Origin: Bacillota bacterium
Lineage (GTDB): Bacteria; Bacillota; Clostridia; Christensenellales; CAG-138
Direction: 5' to 3'
DNA length: 23,799 nt
Assembly (NCBI GenBank): GCA_023435025.1
Contig: JAEYSE010000065.1
Span: 1-23,799 of the forward strand
Positions 7,611 through 14,283 of this stretch are shown piece by piece; the stretch's first letter is position 1, and every line of letters starts with the position of its first letter. The notes under the pieces were generated by a model that was given only the letters and a program-made list of their open reading frames with translations, did no database searches and was not told the DNA's origin. The translations under genes and the position numbers were made by a program.

Positions 7611-8684
7611 TTAACCGTTTGGCAGTATCACAACTTTAACGGCATTCTCTTTCCGGTTGACAAACGTGTCCAATGCTACGGCAAAATCATCAAGGCTATA
7701 GCGGTGCGTGATCAGATCCTTGACTTTTAGGCGTCCGCTGCCCATCATGTTGAGTACGCTCTGGCTTACATTGGGATTGGCGCGGGAGCCGAATATCGCA
7801 ATCTCGTTGTGGGTGACATACTTAAAAGGAAGCTCCTCAACCACATCATCCGTAGCCACGCCCAGCAATGCCACGCGACCGCCGCGCTTGACCATACGAA
7901 CAGCCTGGTTGAATGTGCCCTTTGCGCCGGAGCACTCGAATACTTCATCGGGTCCCATGCCTCCAGTGATACGGCGCACCTCTTCAACCGGATCGACCTT
8001 GGTAATATCAACGCATATATCCGCGCCTAACGAGGCCGACGCCTGCAGCCGCACGCCGCGGCCCACCATTATGACGTTTGCCGCGCCAAGCGCCTTTGCG
8101 ATGCGCATTGCGCATAGACCGATGGGACCCGGCCCGATCACCGCTACCGTGCCGCCAGGCGTTATGCCCGTAAGCTCTACGCCATGCAGCGCGACGCCTG
8201 CGGTATCCACCATGGAGCCTTCCGCAAAGGAAACGGTATCCGGCAAGCGCTTGATGCTCCTGATCGAATATTTTTGGTATTGGCAGTATGCGCCGTTCAC
8301 AATAAAGCCGTAATGCTCATGGCCGGTGGAAACCTTGCCGTAGTTCAAACACAGGTTATACCGCCCTTCCAGGCAATTGCGGCAGTAACCGCAGCCCTTA
8401 TGCGCCTCGCCCGCAACGCGGCTGCCTACAGCGAATGCTTCTGTGCCCGGCCCTGCGGCGACGACCTCGCCCGCCCATTCATGCCCTGCAATAAACGGGT
8501 ATGCCGGTGGCCAAAATCCCGCAAGATCACCCCGTACGATCTCGGGGTCGCTCCCGCAAATTGCAACGGCGCCAATTTTGCATAGAACCTCCCCCGGGCC
8601 GGGTACAGGAACGGGTACATCTCGTATCTCGAATGTGCCTGGACCGGTTAAAACACAGGCCTTCGCCATATTTGGTATGTTCAT
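7611..8684 (-). CDS. Zinc-dependent medium-chain polyol/sugar dehydrogenase (first of two)
   Basis: A 357-residue medium-chain dehydrogenase of the sorbitol/galactitol-phosphate/threonine dehydrogenase group. C43 (AICGSD) and H68-E69 (AGHEW) mark the catalytic zinc site. C98, C101, C104 and C112 (CGYCRNCLEGRYNLC) mark the structural zinc site. The dinucleotide motif GPGPIG is at 184-189. It oxidises a secondary or hemiacetal hydroxyl with NAD(P). The ATG at 8684 has AAAGGAG at good spacing; the previous gene stops 14 nt before it, so translation is probably coupled. It is clearly distinct in sequence from the second dehydrogenase at 2731-3762, so the two likely act on different intermediates or positions. 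The exact substrate is unknown. Confidence 0.92.
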   Translation of the reverse strand: MNIPNMAKACVLTGPGTFEIRDVPVPVPGPGEVLCKIGAVAICGSDPEIVRGDLAGFWPPAYPFIAGHEWAGEVVAAGPGTEAFAVGSRVAGEAHKGCGYCRNCLEGRYNLCLNYGKVSTGHEHYGFIVNGAYCQYQKYSIRSIKRLPDTVSFAEGSMVDTAGVALHGVELTGITPGGTVAVIGPGPIGLCAMRIAKALGAANVIMVGRGVRLQASASLGADICVDITKVDPVEEVRRITGGMGPDEVFECSGAKGTFNQAVRMVKRGGRVALLGVATDDVVEELPFKYVTHNEIAIFGSRANPNVSQSVLNMMGSGRLKVKDLITHRYSLDDFAVALDTFVNRKENAVKVVILPNG

Positions 8685-8698
8685 AGCGATATTCTCCT

Positions 8699-9646
8699 TT
8701 AGTTTGATGATTTGAAAGAACGGATCTTTTTTAACGCATGTATGATAAAAGCATTGCGATGTGCGGCAAGCGCGCCCATATCCTTTTTAGACCAATCGTA
8801 AAACCCTTTTCCGGTTTTGAAGCCAAGCTCGCCGCGCCCCAACATGCCGGTGAAACAGGAGTTTGCTTCCTTGGCGCTGCTGATGCCGGGCAGCACCGTA
8901 TCCTGCACGCTGGCGCAGAGATCGATCCCCACGGCATCCGCATGTTCCAACGGGCCCCAGACCGGAAAACGTATTCCCATTCCCATTTTGACTGCGGTAT
9001 CAACGTCCTCAGGGGAGGCGATACCCTGTTCCACAATAGAGGAAGCCTCGCGAATCACCGCCTGAAAAATGCGGTTAGCGAGCTGCCCGGGCAAGTCCTT
9101 GCGCACAAGTACGGGCGCTTTGCCCCATGCGGACAATGTATCATACGTCCATTGCGCAAGCCGCTCATCCGTATATTCACTCATCACCACTTCCACAAGA
9201 GGTACAAGATGTGCGGGAAACCAGAAATGTGTAGTCATCGTGCGCGCAGGGTGAGTAGTAAGCTTTGCAATATCCGTGATGCGCAGGCCGGAAGTATTGC
9301 TTGCAATGGGGATATCCGCAGGCAACAGCCGGTCCAGTTCCTGAAACAAACTCTGTTTTGCGTCGAGCTTTTCCACGATGGCTTCAATTACAAAAAATGC
9401 TTCCGCGCAACTTTCTTCCAGGTTGCCGCTACAAGAGATCAATGCGGTGGCCTGCGCCTTTTGTGCTAAATCAATCAGTTCGTTGGACGAAAGCTCCTCG
9501 AGCAGCGAGTCCAGACGGGCGGGAAGCGTTTCCCGTGCCGTCGCAGAGGTTTCCACGATCGTTACGCTGTTGCCCGCCAGGGCAGCAGTTGCCGCTATGC
9601 CACAGCCCATCAGGCCGCCGCCGATGATTACCACTTTTGCTCTCAT
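8699..9646 (-). CDS. 3-hydroxyacyl-CoA-dehydrogenase-fold NAD enzyme, possibly L-gulonate 3-dehydrogenase-like
   Basis: A 315-residue protein with an N-terminal Rossmann domain (IIGGGLMGCGIA, about 7-18; acidic E32 suggests NAD) and a C-terminal helical 3HCDH domain. Catalytic positions of the family are present: SNTSG (116-120), H140, E152 and N191 (GQLANRI). The segment HFWFPAHLVPLVEVV has the P-x-x-x-x-PLVE spacing seen in L-gulonate and carnitine 3-dehydrogenases; acyl-CoA enzymes usually have HFFNP...LVE. With sugar transport and lactonase genes beside it, oxidation of C3 of an aldonate is the best inference. It is the first gene of the operon. GGAGGATAC precedes its ATG. A true acyl-CoA enzyme is the alternative. 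Confidence 0.87.
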   Translation of the reverse strand: MRAKVVIIGGGLMGCGIAATAALAGNSVTIVETSATARETLPARLDSLLEELSSNELIDLAQKAQATALISCSGNLEESCAEAFFVIEAIVEKLDAKQSLFQELDRLLPADIPIASNTSGLRITDIAKLTTHPARTMTTHFWFPAHLVPLVEVVMSEYTDERLAQWTYDTLSAWGKAPVLVRKDLPGQLANRIFQAVIREASSIVEQGIASPEDVDTAVKMGMGIRFPVWGPLEHADAVGIDLCASVQDTVLPGISSAKEANSCFTGMLGRGELGFKTGKGFYDWSKKDMGALAAHRNAFIIHALKKIRSFKSSN

Positions 9647-9708
9647 GTATCCTCCGGATGCGTCTGCAAAGAAATTTGCGATAATTGTGTAAGAGTATCA
9701 TGAAAATT

Positions 9709-9724
9709 ATGAATACGTATTCAT
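9709..9724. promoter_or_regulatory. Perfect palindromic LacI-family operator
   Basis: ATGAATACGTATTCAT is a perfect 16-bp palindrome with the central CG and TG...CA ends usual for LacI/GalR operators. It sits about 20-35 nt downstream of the predicted transcription start of the sugar operon, a position that blocks initiation or elongation. The operon's own LacI-family regulator is the likely ligand. It partly fits a CcpA cre site as well, so catabolite control cannot be excluded. Confidence 0.8.
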
Positions 9725-9749
9725 TGAATATATCAAAAAGAACGTTTTT

Positions 9750-9778
9750 ATAGTACTCCCTTATTTATTTATTGTCAA
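9750..9778 (-). promoter_or_regulatory. Sigma-70/A promoter of the sugar operon
   Basis: On the minus strand a perfect -35 box TTGACA (9773-9778) and a -10 box TACTAT (9750-9755) are 17 bp apart. The transcript should start near 9743, giving a leader of about 100 nt before the first gene at 9646. The operator at 9709-9724 is just downstream. Confidence 0.85.
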
Positions 9779-9823
9779 GACTGTTTTTCAATATATTTTA
9801 AACTCGACTGGAATCCATAAATA

Positions 9824-9837
9824 TGCAACCGCATTCA
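9824..9837. promoter_or_regulatory. Possible auxiliary LacI-type operator
   Basis: TGCAACCGCATTCA fits the TG-N4-CG-N4-CA pattern. One half (TGAATGC on the minus strand) matches the main operator half TGAATAC at 6 of 7 positions; the other half matches less well. Its centre is 114 bp from the main operator centre, about 11 helical turns, with the promoter between them. This would suit repression by DNA looping, but it is only a pattern match. Confidence 0.4.
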
Positions 9838-9929
9838 TTATTTGTATTGATTCCATTTCATATGCCTCCCATAGACGGCTTCCTATGCGACCGCTTGCAC
9901 GTCATCAAAAGACATCAGCGATACAAATA

Positions 9930-9962
9930 TAAAAATCCCCGCTGCTTCACCAGCGAGGAAAA
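9930..9962 (-). terminator. Terminator of the AraC-EamA unit
   Basis: On the minus strand an 8-bp stem (CCTCGCTG/CAGCGGGG with one G-U pair; 9937-9944 and 9951-9958, 6-nt loop) is followed by ATTTTTA. It lies about 50 nt after the EamA stop and insulates the sugar operon promoter from read-through. Confidence 0.8.
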
Positions 9963-10012
9963 GGAGAAACCATTCATCTTTCATTTGGGGTAGGAAGGGT
10001 ATACAGGGGCTT

Positions 10013-10912
10013 TTACCCGATAGTTGAAATAGAATTTTTTTCTTTGAATAATTTCTTATCCTTTATCATTTCGCCGACAAATGTTGAGCCCAGTATCAAA
10101 ACCCCGCCAATGATCTGGGGGAACGTCAGCGTCTCCCCAATGAATATTACGCTGAACAAAATGCCGAATAAAGGTTCAAAGTAACTATAGGACACGATTT
10201 CCACGGATTTCATATACGCATAAACGGAGAAGAAGACGGTATAGGCTACTCCCGTATGCAATACGCCCAGAAGTATGGTATAGATAACAGCCACGGCGTC
10301 CAGGCGAACAACAGTTGCAATGTTCCCCTCAATCAATACAAACGGCAGCAATACAAGCATCGATGTGAGTATTTGCACAAATGTGGCCGTTTGATTATCC
10401 ACCCTGACTTTTATGCTGCGGTTAATCAACACAATGGTAGCGTAAAGTATGCCTGAAAACGCACTCAGCGCCAGCCCCATATATCCGTAACCTTCCGTTA
10501 AATTGTAGCCGACAATCAGAAGAAGGCCAATAAAAGAGACGAGAATGACCCCAATCTGCATCTTTGAGATGGTCTCTTTCAAAAAGATCGGTGCGGCTAT
10601 CATGACATATACCGGGCACATGTTATATACGATAACGGCAGATGAGATGCTCGTATCTTTGAAACCATAGAACAAAGTTAGCCAGCCAAAGCCCAACAAT
10701 GCGCCTGAAAGAATATAGGGTTTTAAAAGCGTCCATCCTACTTTTTCCGCTTTTTTCATTTTCATTGCGACCGCCAGTACAGGCAGCGCGATCAATGCCC
10801 GAAGAAAAGCCAGGCTTAACGCAGACAATGGAATGGACCTTGTAAATACGCCCAGGCTCCCCCAAATAATCATCACAAGCGCTAATTTTAGTCTGTTCAA
10901 ATTGTTGTTCAT
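10013..10912 (-). CDS. EamA-family (DMT superfamily) transporter
   Basis: A 299-residue integral membrane protein with about ten hydrophobic helices in two EamA repeats. The first repeat opens LALVMIIWGSLGVFTRSIPLSALSLAFLRALIALPVL and the second includes YFEPLFGILFSVIFIGETLTFPQIIGGVLILG, the classic end of an EamA repeat. The family exports amino acids or metabolites; the substrate is unknown. The start at 10912 (MNNNLNRLKLAL) is supported by AAGGGG about 10 nt upstream; a longer frame to 10948 has no such site. The AraC-type regulator gene ends about 74 nt before it on the same strand, so the pair is probably one unit with the regulator controlling the exporter. A terminator follows at 9930-9962. 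Confidence 0.9.
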   Translation of the reverse strand: MNNNLNRLKLALVMIIWGSLGVFTRSIPLSALSLAFLRALIALPVLAVAMKMKKAEKVGWTLLKPYILSGALLGFGWLTLFYGFKDTSISSAVIVYNMCPVYVMIAAPIFLKETISKMQIGVILVSFIGLLLIVGYNLTEGYGYMGLALSAFSGILYATIVLINRSIKVRVDNQTATFVQILTSMLVLLPFVLIEGNIATVVRLDAVAVIYTILLGVLHTGVAYTVFFSVYAYMKSVEIVSYSYFEPLFGILFSVIFIGETLTFPQIIGGVLILGSTFVGEMIKDKKLFKEKNSISTIG

Positions 10913-10986
10913 AGATAATATGCCCCTTATATTTGCTAAGCACAGCATAGCGCAATGACAAGAGGCTGTATTGTATAAAATTGACC

Positions 10987-11772
10987 TTACCGGTTTAGCT
11001 GCCCAAGATATGTCCCTGGCGTAACGCCATACATCTTTTTGAATTCCCGAATGAAATGGGCCTGGTCATAAAACCCCAATTCCTCACAAATATCAAGCAC
11101 GCCAGCACCTTTGCTTAACAACTTTTTTGCCTGAGCGACCCGGTATTGCAAATGGTATGCGGCAGGCGTGGTGACATACTGCTTCTTGAAATTCCGGATG
11201 ATCGAAAACTTATTCAGCCCTGATATTTGCTCCAGCTTATCCAGTGGGATGTCTTCATTGACATGATTTAAAATATACGCATAGATCGTTTTGACGGCGT
11301 CGCTTATATTCGCAGCAGTATCCGAAACACCTTTTTCTTCAAACTCCAGCAGCAGTTCAATCAGTATATTTTCCAATGTGTCCAAATGGCTTTCAGCCAA
11401 CAGTTGTTGAATAAAACCAGTCAATTTCCGGGCTTGGTTGCCCGTTAACTTTTCTGCATGATGAAATCTTACCACGTCGCTATAGTAAACCGGATCAACA
11501 TATAGCATCACATATGCCCAGTGATTGATATCTTTGGGCGCACAAATGTGAGTCATCAATGGTGGTATGATCACGCCGTCGCCTGAAGAGTAATGGATAA
11601 CCTTATCGCTCAATGACAATTCAGTAGAGCCTTCCACGATATACCCCAATGAAAGCTCATTATGGATATGCGACTTATAGGCATGGGGATTATTTCTGCA
11701 CTGCTTAATTTCCACGCCTTGAAGTATGCTTTTGCTAAATTCCATATGCCCGTGTTGTTCAATGCCGTTCAT
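10987..11772 (-). CDS. AraC-family transcriptional regulator with N-terminal cupin domain
   Basis: A protein of about 261 residues. The N-terminal half has the cupin/AraC-binding pattern (HAYKSHIHNELSLGYIVEG, GDGVIIPPLMTHICAP). The C-terminal 100 residues carry two helix-turn-helix motifs (LDKLEQISGLNKFSIIRNFK and VLDICEELGFYDQAHFIREF followed by KKMYGVTPGTYL). These proteins sense a small ligand and activate nearby genes; the EamA exporter directly downstream is the obvious target. The start is uncertain. ATG at 11772 has GCGAGG six nt upstream; the frame stays open to a GTG at 11838 (283 residues) and includes an ATG at 11745. The preceding membrane-protein gene stops at 11857, so these genes may share a transcript. 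Confidence 0.9.
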   Translation of the reverse strand: MNGIEQHGHMEFSKSILQGVEIKQCRNNPHAYKSHIHNELSLGYIVEGSTELSLSDKVIHYSSGDGVIIPPLMTHICAPKDINHWAYVMLYVDPVYYSDVVRFHHAEKLTGNQARKLTGFIQQLLAESHLDTLENILIELLLEFEEKGVSDTAANISDAVKTIYAYILNHVNEDIPLDKLEQISGLNKFSIIRNFKKQYVTTPAAYHLQYRVAQAKKLLSKGAGVLDICEELGFYDQAHFIREFKKMYGVTPGTYLGQLNR

Positions 11773-11856
11773 ATTCGGCCTCGCTGGGGTCGCCCGCATG
11801 GCTTGTTTTCTGCCTTTTACAATACGCTGATCATTCACAAATGAGCTTTTATACGC

Positions 11857-12567
11857 CTACCGTAGTATAAATGATAGCACCTTAGACAAAACCGTTATAA
11901 TTGGAAGTATTATGATATACGAGCCTTTCTTTATCCGACTATCCAAATGCGGGTTTCTTTGGATCATTACGACGCCCCATATTGACCCCAGTATCATTAC
12001 GATTCCTACGGGAATTACTATGTATGAATACTCGCATAGCATAACAACAGCAAGCGCAATCAGTGTTCCTACAGACGCAACAATACCGAAAAGCTGGCCA
12101 TTGTTTTTTTCTTTTACCGTAATGTCCATCCATTCGGATAGCGATTCCTTTAGTTCCGAATAGCCCTCAACTGAAGCCGGGATATATATATTGTTGGCTG
12201 AATTATTTGTCGTAATCGTAATGCCTTGATTTACTGCTTCTATGATTGAAACCACTTCTGCCTTTTGAATTTCTATTACGGGGGTATTTTTCTGACACTT
12301 TTTGATGGAGTTATCCAGCAATTCAATTTTATAAGAAGAAAGGGACTCTCTTGTTAATTTATTAGAACGCCTTATACCTATAACAACTGCAAAAGCAATA
12401 ACGAGAATGAGCAAAGGTAGGATGATGGGCATATCTTTGTATTCAGCGTTACGAGTCCCAATATAAACACCCGTTGCAATTGCAATTAACATAAGTGGTG
12501 CGGCTTTTATCCACGCTTTCCTTTGTTCCAACCCAATTTGCTTTGGGGGCATTTTATATTCTTTCAT
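11857..12567 (-). CDS. Four-helix membrane protein of unknown function (possible PH-like domain)
   Basis: A 236-residue protein I cannot assign to a named family. Two hydrophobic helices lie near residues 23-38 and 46-63, a soluble segment of about 90 residues follows (roughly 70-155), and two to three helices end the protein (about 160-235). The soluble part, with alternating strand-like stretches such as KIELLDNSIKKC, EIQKAEVVSIIEAV and GITITTNNSANNIYIPA, resembles membrane proteins with an embedded PH-like domain (bPH2/YcxB type), but this is only a pattern impression. AAGGAGGAG lies just before the ATG at 12567, which fixes the start. It is followed closely by the AraC gene. Confidence 0.72.
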   Translation of the reverse strand: MKEYKMPPKQIGLEQRKAWIKAAPLMLIAIATGVYIGTRNAEYKDMPIILPLLILVIAFAVVIGIRRSNKLTRESLSSYKIELLDNSIKKCQKNTPVIEIQKAEVVSIIEAVNQGITITTNNSANNIYIPASVEGYSELKESLSEWMDITVKEKNNGQLFGIVASVGTLIALAVVMLCEYSYIVIPVGIVMILGSIWGVVMIQRNPHLDSRIKKGSYIIILPIITVLSKVLSFILR

Positions 12568-12871
12568 TTCTCCTCCTTAAGCCACTCAATGTTTTTTACT
12601 GTATGTTTTCAAATTCCAACTGACCTCAATAAATTCGGCGAAATGCTGTCTATTCAAATTTACATCCAATAGCACAAATTGGCAATACCAACGTTTACAG
12701 CAGGGCTTTTCCATATGCTTTGAAGACAGAAATGCCGCCTGAACCCGGATGCTCTGGCGGCGGATATTGTTCTCCAAACAGTCGTCTGTACCTCATTCGT
12801 TCCCGATGCCTTCAACCACAGTCTATGAGGTTTCTATTATATCCGGCAAAGTAGCGCTTCGAGAAATGACA
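12568..12871. other. 304-bp gap with weak promoter signal and a doubtful small ORF
   Basis: No confident gene is present. On the minus strand a TATAAT box (12836-12841) without a good -35 could start a long leader (about 260 nt) for the membrane-protein gene. A TTG-started 63-codon frame (12586-12777) fills most of the leader and ends 18 nt before that gene. An inverted repeat GCCGCC/GGCGGC (12734-12739 and 12756-12761) lies within it. A stem AGAAAT/ATTTCT (12862-12879) spans the methyltransferase stop. Confidence 0.5.
12586..12777 (-). CDS. Doubtful 63-residue ORF, possibly a gene remnant or dispersed repeat
   Basis: The frame starts at a TTG and is rich in charged and aromatic residues (for example KRWYCQFVLLDVNLNRQHFA). 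There is no convincing Shine-Dalgarno site. I do not recognise a family with certainty; the composition looks protein-like, so it may be the tail of a decayed gene or a repeated non-coding element read in frame. Confidence 0.2.
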   Translation of the reverse strand: MENNIRRQSIRVQAAFLSSKHMEKPCCKRWYCQFVLLDVNLNRQHFAEFIEVSWNLKTYSKKH

Positions 12872-13474
12872 CTATTTCTGAGCGTTCAGAATAAACAAGG
12901 ATGCATCTTGCCCCATGAATAGTTTGCTTCCGGTATAAAATGTTTTAGACTGAATGCCCCTGTAACCTATTTTTGTCATAACGTCAGCCAGTTCTGTTTG
13001 ATCAAATCCATTGTGGACCATATCAGATACAATTTTTTGATTCTTATCAAAATCTATAATCAGCAGCTGACCGCTCTCATTTAAAATCTCATGCAGTCTT
13101 GATAAAACCAATGCGACATCTTGAATATGGAGCAAAACCTGGGCCATAAAAATATAGTCTGCATGCAGATCCGAAACACTGTCTTTTTCAAAGTCAAAGC
13201 ATAGTGTGGCGGCATTCTGCATACTAGAATTGGTAATTTTTTTCTGAACTTCATTGATCATGTTTTGCGAAGCGTCCAAAAACAGTATGGAGTGGAACTC
13301 GTTTATCAAGTCCATTCCCACAAGTCCGGTTCCGCACCCAAAATCAATGGCACTCTTATCTTTTGCGTCAACAAGAAACTCCCGAATCGCATTTGATGAT
13401 ACCTTCGCAACTTGGGCTCTTTCGGGAGTGTCATAGATGGTGGCTATCAGTTCGAATTTATCGGTATTCCCCAT
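12872..13474 (-). CDS. Class I SAM-dependent methyltransferase
   Basis: A 200-residue protein with methyltransferase motif I SAIDFGCGTGLVG (about 41-53), an acidic residue after the second strand (LFLDAS, about 64-69), DYIFMAQVLLHI (motif post-II/IV, about 106-117) and the motif VI-like ILNESGQLLIIDFD. It transfers a methyl group from S-adenosylmethionine; the acceptor is unknown. The start at 13474 is chosen because GAGGT lies about 6 nt upstream of that ATG and the family similarity begins there (MGNTDKFELIATIYDT); the open frame extends upstream to 13546 without support. It lies about 115 nt after the DUF4256 gene on the same strand. Confidence 0.88.
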   Translation of the reverse strand: MGNTDKFELIATIYDTPERAQVAKVSSNAIREFLVDAKDKSAIDFGCGTGLVGMDLINEFHSILFLDASQNMINEVQKKITNSSMQNAATLCFDFEKDSVSDLHADYIFMAQVLLHIQDVALVLSRLHEILNESGQLLIIDFDKNQKIVSDMVHNGFDQTELADVMTKIGYRGIQSKTFYTGSKLFMGQDASLFILNAQK

Positions 13475-13588
13475 GATTACCTCAGCAACCAAACTCATTC
13501 CACAAGGTTTCTCCAGTGGCAAATTGATATGGCCGGTTAGCGACAATCATCTCAAGAGTTCTTTTTGGTCCGTCTTCAACTCGAAAGC

Positions 13589-14155
13589 TCAGACCCTGAG
13601 TGAACCCCGAAAGCCCCTGACACCATAATAAGAGTCTGCGCCATTATGGTATACAAAAACAGTGTCGTAACGGCGATCACAGAATATGGCACCGCCAAGC
13701 TTTCTGATATTGGCAGGCGTTTTCACCCAACTCGATGTTTTCGTGTCAAAATTGCCAAGTTTCTGAAGCTCCCGGTATTGTTCCTCCGTTAAAATTTCAA
13801 TGCCCATTGCGGCAGCCATATCGATTGCATTGGCGTCTGGTTTATGTTCTTTCCTTGCCTCCAGCGCTGCACGGTCGTAACAAACATTTCTGCGGCCTTT
13901 CGGGCTTTCTGCCGAACAATCATAAAAAACAAACTCATCCGCCGCGCTATCATAACCGACAACATCCGGTTCGCCGCCCGTTCTTTCCATCTCGTTGAGC
14001 GAGCGCAGCTTTTCAGGTTTGATTTCCAGCTTTGCTTGTACTTTTGCCCATTCCATATCTTTATGACGGTTCATGTTTTTCTCAAAACGGGCTTTCATTA
14101 CGCTTAGCAGCTCCTCGCGCTGCTCCGGTGCGATATTGCTATTCGTGTTGTTCAT
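13589..14155 (-). CDS. DUF4256-family protein
   Basis: A 188-residue cytosolic protein matching the DUF4256 family along its length: LLSVMKARFEKNMNRHK near the start, MERTGGEPDVVGYD and EFVFYDCSAESPKGRRNVCYD in the middle, then GIEILTEEQYRELQKLGNFD and SWVKTPANIRKLGGAIFCD, ending YGVRGFRGSLRV. The function of this family is unknown. The ATG at 14155 has GGAGG about 9 nt upstream; another ATG three codons earlier touches the GGAGG and so cannot use it. The protein is full length and shows no signal or membrane segment. Confidence 0.88.
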   Translation of the reverse strand: MNNTNSNIAPEQREELLSVMKARFEKNMNRHKDMEWAKVQAKLEIKPEKLRSLNEMERTGGEPDVVGYDSAADEFVFYDCSAESPKGRRNVCYDRAALEARKEHKPDANAIDMAAAMGIEILTEEQYRELQKLGNFDTKTSSWVKTPANIRKLGGAIFCDRRYDTVFVYHNGADSYYGVRGFRGSLRV

Positions 14156-14283
14156 ATTCTTCATCCTCCGTGGTTGAGCATATTGACGGACGGCACAGTT
14201 TGCCTCTGTTTTTCCGCCCAAATACCGATGCCGTGACCCCGATACATAGAATATAAACCGAATTCAGGCAGCATAACGGCCGT

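Larger units (their letters stand above)
9647..10012. other. 366-bp regulatory gap between the sugar operon and the EamA gene
   Basis: No gene is seen here. From left to right it holds the operon leader with a small stem (GCAAA/TTTGC, 9666-9679), a palindromic operator, a strong minus-strand promoter, an AT-rich stretch, an inverted repeat TGGAATC/GATTCCA (9809-9815 and 9849-9855) enclosing a second LacI-like half-symmetric site, and the terminator of the EamA gene (9930-9962). Confidence 0.75.

Noticed and set aside
8738..9469. Plus-strand ORF opposite the 3HCDH-fold gene
   Set aside because: Shadow of a conserved enzyme; no ribosome site or known family.
9709..9724. CcpA cre site instead of a specific LacI-family operator
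   Set aside because: The match to the cre consensus fails at two core positions while the perfect symmetry fits a dedicated LacI-family repressor; it is not excluded but not preferred.
13475..13588. Short protein-like frame between the DUF4256 and methyltransferase genes
   Set aside because: A frame reading MIVANRPYQFATGETLWNEF is open before a TGA near the methyltransferase start, but there is no ribosome site, its only ATG leaves about 22 codons, and it otherwise continues the DUF4256 gene in a shifted frame.
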